NCBI RefSeq assembly: GCF_900113255.1
Contig: NZ_FOOR01000008.1
Span: 62,001 to 126,000 of the forward strand
Length of the DNA: 64,000 bases
Direction of reading: 5' to 3'
DNA from: Novosphingobium sp. CF614
Lineage (GTDB): Bacteria > Pseudomonadota > Alphaproteobacteria > Sphingomonadales > Sphingomonadaceae
How positions within the stretch are numbered: the stretch's first letter is position 1; every line of letters begins with the position of its first letter. The position numbers were made by a program, and so were the translations under genes. The notes under the pieces are model-generated. The model was not told the DNA's origin and did no database searches. It saw only the letters and a list, made by a program, of their open reading frames with translations. Shown here one piece after another: positions 54,090-62,300 of this stretch.

Positions 54090-55712
54090 ATGCTCCGCCT
54101 GACCGACCTTGCATTGCCGCTCGACCACACGCCTGCCGACCTCGAGCGGGCGGTCTGCGAAAGGCTGGGGATAGCCGCCGGCGATCTCCATCGGCTGGCG
54201 GTGGCGCGGCGCGGAAACGATGCACGCCGCAAGAGCGCGATCAAGCTGGTCTATTCGCTCGACGTGCTGGTCCGCGACGAGGCGGACGTGCTGGCGCGTT
54301 TCGCCGGCGATCCGCACGTGCGGTCCACGCCTGATACCAGCTACAAGTTCGTCACCCGCGCGCCGGAAGGCTATGAAGGCCCGCGTCCGGTGGTGATCGG
54401 TGCCGGTCCCTGCGGCCTGCTCGCCGCGCTGGTGCTGGCGCAGATGGGGTTCAAGCCGATCATCGTCGAACGCGGCAAGGCCGTGCGCGAGCGGACCAAG
54501 GATACCTGGGGCCTGTGGCGCCGCTCGGTGCTCAATCCCGAAAGCAACGTGCAGTTCGGTGAGGGCGGGGCGGGGACCTTTTCCGACGGCAAGCTCTACA
54601 GCCGCATCAAGGACCCGCGCCACCTGGGGCGCAAGGTGCTCACGGAATTCGTCAAGGCCGGCGCGCCGGACGATATCCTGACCGAGGCGCACCCGCACAT
54701 CGGCACTTTCCGCCTCGTCACCATGGTCATCTCGATGCGCGAGACGATCGAGCGGCTTGGCGGCGAATACCGTTTTGGCACGCGCGTCGAGGATTTCGAG
54801 ATCGAGACAGGCGAGGACGGCGAGCGCCGGCTAAGGGGGCTGCATCTTTCGACCGGCGAATTCCTGGCCGCCAGCCATGTCATCATGGCGGTCGGCCATT
54901 CGGCGCGGGATACCTTCCAGGTGCTGTACGATCGGAACGTCCACATCGAGGCCAAGCCCTTCGCCATCGGCGTGCGCATCGAACACCCGCAAAGCTGGAT
55001 CGACAAGGCGCGATACGGCGCCAGCGCGGGAAATGGCATCCTGGGCGCGGCGGCCTATTCGCTCTCGCACAAATGCGGCAACGGCCGGGTGGTCTATTCG
55101 TTCTGCATGTGCCCGGGCGGGCGCGTGGTGGCCGCTGCCTCGGAAGAAGGGCGCGTCGTCACCAATGGCATGAGCCAGTATTCGCGCGCCGAATTCAATG
55201 CCAATTCCGGCCTCGTGGTCGATATCACGCCGGAACGGGACTACCCCGGACACCCGCTCGCCGGCATCGCCTTTCAGCGCAAGTTCGAGGAGCTGGCCTA
55301 CCGGGCGGGCGGATCGAACTACAAGGCGCCGGGGCAGAAGCTGGGCGATTTCCTGGCGGACCGACCCTCCAGCGAATTCGGCGAGGTGATCCCGAGCTAT
55401 CAGCCCGGCGTGCATCTTACCGATCTCAGGCAGTGCCTGCCCGATTTCGTTGTCGAGGCGATCCGCGAGGCACTCCCCGCGTTCGGGCGGCAGGTTCCTG
55501 GCTACGATCACCCCGACGTGGTCATGACCGGTGTCGAGACGCGCACGTCATCGCCGGTTCGCATCACGCGCGGCCGCGATTTTCAGAGCCTCAACACGCG
55601 GGGGCTCTATCCGGCCGGGGAAGGCGCGGGCTATGCCGGCGGTATCCTGTCCGCCGCCGTCGACGGCATCCGCGTGGCCGAGGCGCTGGCGCTGGAACTC
55701 GTGCCGGCGTGA
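54090..55712 (+). CDS. FAD/NAD(P)-dependent oxidoreductase (large, YtfP/HI0933-unrelated flavoprotein type)
   Basis: This is a 540-residue flavoprotein. The start is ATG 54090 (MLRLTDLALPLDHTPADLER), where homology-like sequence begins. An N-terminal DUF-type alpha/beta domain (residues 1-95, with VARRGNDARRKSAIKLVYSLDV) precedes the FAD-binding Rossmann fold VVIGAGPCGLLAALVLAQMG (about residues 103-122). SNVQFGEGGAGTFSDGKLYSR and LYPAGEGAGYAGGILSAAVDGIRVAEAL are typical of the FAD-dependent dehydrogenase group that is found widely in bacteria with unknown substrate. It is followed by a second flavoprotein gene. Confidence 0.85.
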   Translation: MLRLTDLALPLDHTPADLERAVCERLGIAAGDLHRLAVARRGNDARRKSAIKLVYSLDVLVRDEADVLARFAGDPHVRSTPDTSYKFVTRAPEGYEGPRPVVIGAGPCGLLAALVLAQMGFKPIIVERGKAVRERTKDTWGLWRRSVLNPESNVQFGEGGAGTFSDGKLYSRIKDPRHLGRKVLTEFVKAGAPDDILTEAHPHIGTFRLVTMVISMRETIERLGGEYRFGTRVEDFEIETGEDGERRLRGLHLSTGEFLAASHVIMAVGHSARDTFQVLYDRNVHIEAKPFAIGVRIEHPQSWIDKARYGASAGNGILGAAAYSLSHKCGNGRVVYSFCMCPGGRVVAAASEEGRVVTNGMSQYSRAEFNANSGLVVDITPERDYPGHPLAGIAFQRKFEELAYRAGGSNYKAPGQKLGDFLADRPSSEFGEVIPSYQPGVHLTDLRQCLPDFVVEAIREALPAFGRQVPGYDHPDVVMTGVETRTSSPVRITRGRDFQSLNTRGLYPAGEGAGYAGGILSAAVDGIRVAEALALELVPA

Positions 55713-55782
55713 CCCACCGTTCCGCGACCGCCCACGGGGATCGCCCGCCATTCCGGCGAACGCCGGGATCGGGACGGCGCGC

Positions 55783-56988
55783 ATGACGCCGCCCGCCGAA
55801 TACGACGCCGTGATCCTGGGCGCGGGCGCGGCCGGCCTGTTTTGCGCGGCGACCGTCGGACAGCGAGGCGGGCGGGTGCTGCTGCTCGATCATGCCGGCG
55901 AACCCGGCAAGAAGATCCTGATCTCGGGCGGCGGGCGCTGCAATTTCACCAACGTGCACACGGCGCCCGATCGGTATCTTTCGGCGAACCCGCACTTCGC
56001 CAAATCGGCGCTCAGCCGGTACACGCCCACCGATTTCCTCGCGCTGGTGGAAAGCCACGGCATCGCCTGGCACGAGAAGACGCTGGGCCAGCTGTTCTGC
56101 AACGACAGCGCCAGGCAGATCGTGGCGATGCTGCTGGAAGAGTGCGCGAAGGGCGGCGTTGAACTGCATTGTGGCGAGGCGGTCCGCGCGGTGGAGCATG
56201 CCGACGGACGCTACCGCGTCGCGTTCGGCGAGCGCATGGTGCGGACGCCCGCCCTCGTCGTCGCCACGGGTGGCCCCTCGATCCCGAAGATGGGCGCGAC
56301 CGGCTTTGCCTATGACCTTGCCCGCCAGTTCGGTCTCAAGGTGGTGCAGCCGCGCCCGGCATTGGTGCCCCTGACCCTGCCCGGCGAGGAGGCCCTGTTT
56401 CGGGAGCTCGCCGGCGTCTCCACCGAAGTGATCGCGCGATGCGGCGGGGCCGCTTTCCGCGAGGCGGCGCTGTTCACCCATCGCGGCCTGTCCGGCCCGG
56501 CGATCCTGCAGGCCTCCAGCTACTGGCGGCGCGGGCAGACCGTGACGACGCAGTTTCTGCCCGGTCGCGAGGAAGGGTGGCTCCGGGGCGCGAAGCGGGA
56601 AAGGCCGCGCAGTACCTTGCGCAAGGTCCTTGCCGAAGGCCTGCCCGATCGCCTTGCCGAAGCCCTGTGCGAGCGGCTGGGCCTTTCGGGGGACCTCGGC
56701 AACTTGGCTGACAAGGCGCTGGAGAAGGTGGAGCAGAAGCTGGCGCGCTGGCCGTTCGTGCCCGACGGCTCAGAGGGTTTCGCCAAGGCCGAAGTCACCG
56801 CCGGGGGCATCGATACCGGCGGGCTTTCCTCCAAGACCATGGAAGCGCGCAACGTGCCGGGCCTCTACCTGATCGGCGAGGCGGTGGACGTCACCGGCTG
56901 GCTGGGCGGCTACAACTTCCAATGGGCCTGGGCGAGCGCCCGCGCGGCCGGGCTGGCGATCCCGTTCAAACCGAGTCTCCAGGACTGA
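55783..56988 (+). CDS. BaiN/RdsA-family flavoprotein (HI0933-like)
   Basis: This is a 401-residue flavoprotein. ATG 55783 begins MTPPAEYDAVILGAGAAGLF. The Rossmann motif GAGAAGL, the family motif GKKILISGGGRCNFTN, ALVVATGGPSIPKMGATGFAY and the C-terminal GLYLIGEAVDVTGWLGGYNFQWAWASARAAG are all present. BaiN-like enzymes reduce double bonds in some steroids, but most members have unknown substrates. It lies 70 bp after the first flavoprotein gene on the same strand. Confidence 0.9.
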   Translation: MTPPAEYDAVILGAGAAGLFCAATVGQRGGRVLLLDHAGEPGKKILISGGGRCNFTNVHTAPDRYLSANPHFAKSALSRYTPTDFLALVESHGIAWHEKTLGQLFCNDSARQIVAMLLEECAKGGVELHCGEAVRAVEHADGRYRVAFGERMVRTPALVVATGGPSIPKMGATGFAYDLARQFGLKVVQPRPALVPLTLPGEEALFRELAGVSTEVIARCGGAAFREAALFTHRGLSGPAILQASSYWRRGQTVTTQFLPGREEGWLRGAKRERPRSTLRKVLAEGLPDRLAEALCERLGLSGDLGNLADKALEKVEQKLARWPFVPDGSEGFAKAEVTAGGIDTGGLSSKTMEARNVPGLYLIGEAVDVTGWLGGYNFQWAWASARAAGLAIPFKPSLQD

Positions 56989-57065
56989 GACTCGTCTTCT
57001 CCCTTCAGCGCCTCGCGGGCGACGAAGGAAAGGTAAGCAAGGGTTCCGCGCGATGAGACCTGGTA

Positions 57066-57743
57066 TCAGTCCCGGTACAACCCCGGATAGGCCTTCCTGA
57101 ACGCCGCCAGCTTGGGCATGTCGTAGCGCTGGATGTAGGAAGCCTGCGGGTTCCGGCGCATGTAGTCCTGATGATAGCTCTCGGCCGGATAGAAGCCGCC
57201 GCTTTCCAGCCTGGTGGCGATCGGTCCGGCGAAGACCCTGGCCTTGTCCAGCCGCGCGATGTAGGCCGCCGCCGCCGCGCGCTGGGCGGCGTTCTGCGGA
57301 AAGATCGCCGAGCGATAGCTGGGGCCGGTATCCGGGAACTGCCTGTCTACCTGGGTCGGATCGTGCGCGACCGCGAAGTAGATTTCCAGCAGCGTGCCGT
57401 AGCTGACCTTTGCCGGATCATAGACGATCCGCACCGCCTCGGCATGACCGGTTGTTTCGGTGGAGACCTTGGCGTAGCTGGCGGAGGCCTTCGTTCCTCC
57501 GGCATAGCCCGAGGTGACGGACTTCACGCCTTTCACGTGCTCGAACAGGCCTTCCATGCCCCAGAAGCAGCCGCCCGCCAGCACCGCCACCTGATCCCCG
57601 GTGGCCGCCGCCTGTTCCGCCGGCGGGCCGGGGAAACGCGCGGGAACCGCAGGCTTGCCGGCGGACAGTGCGCCGCCGCCAACGACGAGCGCGACGGCGC
57701 ACGCCGCGCCGAGGGCAAGGAGGGCAATCGGGCGGATCATCAT
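57066..57743 (-). CDS. msrA: Exported peptide-methionine (S)-S-oxide reductase MsrA
   Basis: This is a 225-residue protein. An N-terminal signal or anchor helix (residues 1-27, LLALGAACAVALVVGGGAL) precedes the MsrA domain. The catalytic motif AGGCFWGMEGLF (Cys about residue 58), SGYAGG and HAEAVRIVYDP, and YHQDYMRRNP are all intact. MsrA reduces methionine-S-sulfoxide in proteins. The export signal suggests a periplasmic or membrane-attached repair enzyme. It is convergent with the flavoprotein pair. Confidence 0.93.
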   Translation of the reverse strand: MMIRPIALLALGAACAVALVVGGGALSAGKPAVPARFPGPPAEQAAATGDQVAVLAGGCFWGMEGLFEHVKGVKSVTSGYAGGTKASASYAKVSTETTGHAEAVRIVYDPAKVSYGTLLEIYFAVAHDPTQVDRQFPDTGPSYRSAIFPQNAAQRAAAAAYIARLDKARVFAGPIATRLESGGFYPAESYHQDYMRRNPQASYIQRYDMPKLAAFRKAYPGLYRD

Positions 57744-57864
57744 GGCAGGCTCTCCGGCTTTTCTTGCCTGCGGTTTTCGGCCAGGACCGCGGGAAGGTTA
57801 CACCTTCGAGCCCGGAGAGTCATCAGGATCGCCTCCCGCGCGGGCCCTGCGCGCGGGTGCGGGC

Positions 57865-58935
57865 TCAGCGGGGCCGGGTGGTTCCCCGCACGATGAGTTG
57901 CGGGGGCATCACCAGGCTTTCGGCCGGCTCGCCTTCGATCCGCGCCTTGAGCCTTTCGATCATGGCCTTGGCGCCGATGGCGATTTCCTGGCGGACGGTG
58001 GTGAGGGGCGGGATCGTCAGCGCCGCCAGCGGAAGGTCGCCGAAGCCGACCACCTGGACATCCTCCGGCACGCGGCGCCCGTGCTCGTGGAGGCGGTAGA
58101 GCACGTTTATCGCGATCAGGTCCGAAGCGGCGACGATGCCGTCGATATCGTGATCGCATTCGGCCATGGCCGCCTTGATCTGCGGGCCCATTCGATCGCT
58201 GGCGAGATCGATGGGGACATGGATCAGGGGAATGCCGGCTTCCGCGGCGGCGGCGGCCGCGCCCATGTGGCGCTCGTCGATCTCGATGCCGGTGGTATCG
58301 CCCAGGAAAGCCAGCTTGCGGGCTCCCGAGGCGATCAGGTGCCCTGCCGCGACGCGTCCGCCGGCGATGTTGTTGGTCCCCACGGCGCAGTGGTTCTGAC
58401 CTTCCCGGAAGGTGCCCCAGGCGACAATCGGCCGATAGCCGGCGGAAACCGCCTCGACCACGCCGAACTGGTCGGACTGGCCGATCAGCAGGACGCCATC
58501 GACCATGCCGGAACTTGTCATGCGTTCCAGCCAGTCGCTGGTCCCGTCCGGGATCGCGCGGCTGAGCATGACGTCATACCCGCTTTCGGCCAGCTCGTCG
58601 GCCAGGCAGCCGAGCAGCGTGAGAAAGAACGGATCGGAAATCTGCTGGCGCTCTTCCTGGGCCAGCGGAACGACCACGCCGATGACACCGGTCCGCCGCG
58701 AACGCAGCTTGCTTGCCATCTGGTTGGGGCGAAAGCCGTGCCGCCGGGCAAGGGCCTGGATTCGTTCGCGCGTCTCGGTGTTCACCAGCGCCTTGCCGGC
58801 AAGCGCGCGCGAGACGGTGCCCGCCGAAACGCCGGCCAGGCGTGCCAGGTCCGCCAGCGTGCGCACCTCCACATCCGCTCCGGAACTATCCGGAACGTGG
58901 TTTTCCTGAGTGTCGCCCGCCGTCCCTGTCACCAT
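57865..58935 (-). CDS. LacI-family transcriptional regulator
   Basis: This is a 356-residue protein from ATG 58935. The start is uncertain, as ATGs at 58953 and 59016 are also in frame. The HTH is RTLADLARLAGVSAGTVSRAL (about residues 24-44) with the hinge TRERIQALARRHGFRPNQMASKLR. The periplasmic-binding-protein-like domain ends GFGDLPLAALTIPPLTTVRQE and IVRGTTRPR. The pattern resembles GntR-type LacI regulators of sugar or gluconate metabolism. It is divergent from the glutamate dehydrogenase gene. No sugar genes are adjacent, so its targets are unknown. Confidence 0.9.
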   Translation of the reverse strand: MVTGTAGDTQENHVPDSSGADVEVRTLADLARLAGVSAGTVSRALAGKALVNTETRERIQALARRHGFRPNQMASKLRSRRTGVIGVVVPLAQEERQQISDPFFLTLLGCLADELAESGYDVMLSRAIPDGTSDWLERMTSSGMVDGVLLIGQSDQFGVVEAVSAGYRPIVAWGTFREGQNHCAVGTNNIAGGRVAAGHLIASGARKLAFLGDTTGIEIDERHMGAAAAAAEAGIPLIHVPIDLASDRMGPQIKAAMAECDHDIDGIVAASDLIAINVLYRLHEHGRRVPEDVQVVGFGDLPLAALTIPPLTTVRQEIAIGAKAMIERLKARIEGEPAESLVMPPQLIVRGTTRPR

Positions 58936-59372
58936 CGGCGATGCTCTTAACATATTGAAACGCTGGGCGGAAGTTACTTGTATTGTTAGTTGCCGAATTG
59001 TTCGGCATCGCAGCATGCATCGCCAAGAGGGGCTGCGAGCCTATCCACTGCAAGCGCGCCCCGCGGCTTCGTTCCAACCCGCCGAACGGCTGGCGGATCA
59101 TGTATTTGCAGCGGCCGGCATTGCTGGTGGTTATGCTAATATTGCGGAGACGGAAAATTATGTTACAGGGCTGCGAAAGCTGGAGGCATCGTGCCGAGCG
59201 CTTCGGGTCGCAAGCGCCGGCCTCGTATCGTTGCCATTTCCTGTTTGTGGCCTAGGGAAATACCTTTGGTGCCATGGATGCCGTATCGTTCGATCGGCCC
59301 TATATCGTGGTCCGGCCGGAACTGCGCCGCAGAAGCGCCGCCGGTTGGAGCTTGAGGATTGCGGAGAAAGCA
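58936..59372. other. Divergent region between the LacI gene and the glutamate dehydrogenase gene
   Basis: This 437-bp gap holds no convincing gene. A stretch near 59130-59165 (TTATGCTAATATTGCGGAG) is AT-rich and may hold promoter elements for the dehydrogenase. I find no clear LacI-type palindrome. Confidence 0.4.
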
Positions 59373-62300
59373 ATGAGCGCAGGTGAATTGACCGCCCCCC
59401 TGAAAACCAGGGCTTCCCGCAAGAAGCGCAACGGCGCGCAGCCGGAGGCCGCGCTGCATGCATCGCTGCAAGGCGCCATCGCGGAACGCGTCCGCGATTC
59501 GCTGCTGCCGGGCGACGGCCCGGCCGACGGGGCATGGATCGAGGAATCGGCCCGTTTCCTGCTCGCGGCCGCGCAGTCGCGCAAACCGGGCGAGCCGGCG
59601 ATCGAGCTGGCCTCGGCCAGCGAAGGGCGCCGCCTGCTGCGCATCGCGCTTATCAATGACGACATGCCGTTTCTGGTCGATTCGATTGCCGCGGCCGTCG
59701 CCGAGGCAGGGCTGGTGATCGATCGGCTCGCTCATCCCGTGCTCTCGGTCGAGCGCGATGCCGAGGGCAAGCTTGTCGCGATTCCCGAATCCGGCGTGCC
59801 CGGCAGCAGCCGCGAATCGATGATCTACATCGAAACCGCCCGCGTCGATGCGCGCCAGCGCCGCGAACTGGTGCGCTCGCTGGAGGCGACGCTGGCCGAC
59901 GTGCGCGGCGCCGTGGCCGATTGGCCGCGCATGGTGGAGGCGCTGCGCGCCGATGCCGAGACCGTGGCCGATCGGGAGGGCGCCGAACTGCTGCGCTGGT
60001 TCGCGGGCGGCATGCTCACCCAGCTCGGCCACGTGACCCGCAAGCGCGACGGCAGCAAGTCGCAGCGGCTTGGGGTCTGCCGGCGCGGTGCGGGGGAATT
60101 GCTGTCCGACGCCAGCTATGACCGCGCCTTCGCGGTGTTCGATGCCGAACTGGCCGATGGCGAGGTGCGTGCGCCGATGGTGATAAAGGCCAACCAGATG
60201 GCCACTGTCCACCGCCGCGTGCCGCTGGACCTGTTCCTCATTCCGGTCATCGAGAAGGGCGCCGTCACCGCGCTTTCGGTGCATGCCGGGATCTGGACGA
60301 GCGCCGCGCTGGCCGCGCCGCCGGACCGGGTGCCGAGACTGCGCTGGCTGCTGGCGGGTTTGGCCAGCAAGCTGGGGCTCGATCCGGCCGGGCATACCGG
60401 CAAGGCGCTGGCCCATGCGCTCACCAGCCTGCCGCATGATCTCGTGCTCGGCCTTGGCGCCCAGGACGTGGAGCGATTGGCGACGACCATGACCGGGCTG
60501 GTCGATCGGCCGCGACCCCGCCTGCTCATCACCCGCGCGCCGCTGATGCGCCACCTCTTCGCCTTCGTCTGGCTGCCGCGCGACCTGGTCGCCACCGAGA
60601 TGCGCAAGCGCATCCAGGCGATGATCGAGGAGGCCGCGCAGGCGCCCTCGCTCGACTGGAGCCTCAGCGTCGAGGCGGGCAACCTGGCGATGCTGCGCTT
60701 CACCGTCGATATCCGCGACGGCGTGCACGAGCCCGACGAGGAGGAACTCGACCGCCGCCTGCAGGTGATGCTGCGCGGCTGGCCGGAAGCGGTCGAGGCG
60801 GCGCTGGCCCAGACGCTCGAGCCGGCGCGGGCGGCGGCGGTCGCCGGCCGCTATGCCGACGCCTTTCCATTGGCCTACCGCAGCGACTACGGCCCCATGG
60901 AAGCGGCGATCGACATCGGCCACATGCGCAAGATCGTGGTTGGCGAGGCCGCCGACGGGGAACGGCTGCAAGGCCATCGCGACGCCCGGATCTATGCCCA
61001 CGAAAGCGACGCGCCAGGAAGCCTGCGGCTCAAGATATACGAGGCCCACGGCAGCCTGCCGCTGTCCGACGCGGTTCCGGCGCTGGAGAACTTCGGCTTC
61101 CGGGTGCTTGCGGAAGTTCCCACGCCGCTTGAGCAGGGGCGGATCGGGACGATCCACGATTTCACCCTGGCCCTGCCGGTCGGGCGCCGCGCCGGTGACG
61201 TGCTGCGCCTTGCCCCGATGATCGAGGATGCCCTGTGCGGCGTGCTCAACGGGTCGAGCGAGAACGATGCGTTCAACCGCCTGGTGCCGGGCCTTGGCCT
61301 GTCCAAGCGCGAGGCGAACTGGTTGCGGGCCTGGTATCGCTACTTGCGCCAGGCCGGCATGCATTATGGCATCCCCACGGTGGTCGATGCCTTGCAGGGC
61401 GCGCCGACGGTGACGCTGGGCCTGATCGATCTGTTCCGCGCCATCCACGATCCCGGCTTCTCCGCCGATCGCGCCAGCGCGCGCGGGCGGGCCGAGGAAG
61501 CGATCCGCACCGGCCTTGCCGGGGTGGGCGCGATCAACGACGATCGCTTGCTGCGCGCCTATCGCGACCTTGTCGGCGCCATCTTGCGCACCAACGCCTT
61601 CGCCGGGGCAGGCCAGGTCGCGCTCGCCTTCAAGTTCGATTCCGCGCAAGTGCCGGGCCTGCCGAAGCCGGTGCCATGGCGCGAGATCTTCGTCTATTCA
61701 CGCCGGGTAGAGGGCATTCACTTGCGCGCCGGGCCCATCGCGCGCGGCGGCTTGCGCTGGTCGGACCGGCGCGACGACTTCCGCACCGAGATCCTGGGCC
61801 TGATGAAGGCGCAGCGCGTCAAGAACGCGGTGATCGTGCCGACCGGGGCCAAGGGCGGGTTCTATCCGAAGCAGCTTCCCGATCCGGCGCACGACCGCGC
61901 CGGCTGGGCGGCAGAGGGCCAGGCCGCCTACCAGGTCTTCGTCGACACGCTGCTTTCGATCACCGACAACATCGTCGGTGACAAGGTGGTGCATCCGGCC
62001 GGCATCGTCGTGCTCGATGGTGACGACCCGTACTTCGTGGTCGCCGCCGACAAGGGCACGGCGAAGTTCTCGGATGTCGCCAACGCGATCGCCGCAAGCC
62101 GCGATTTCTGGCTCGACGATGCCTTCGCCAGCGGCGGCTCGAACGGATACGATCACAAGGCCATGGGCATCACCGCGCGCGGGGCCTGGCTTTCGGTGCG
62201 GCGCCACTTCCTGGAACTGGGCGTGGATATCCAGACCGAGCCGGTGCGCGTGGTCGGCTGCGGGGACATGTCGGGCGATGTGTTTGGCAACGGCATGCTG

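Noticed and set aside
58936..59372. A LacI operator between the LacI gene and the dehydrogenase
   Set aside because: I looked for the usual palindrome with central CG but found none with convincing symmetry.
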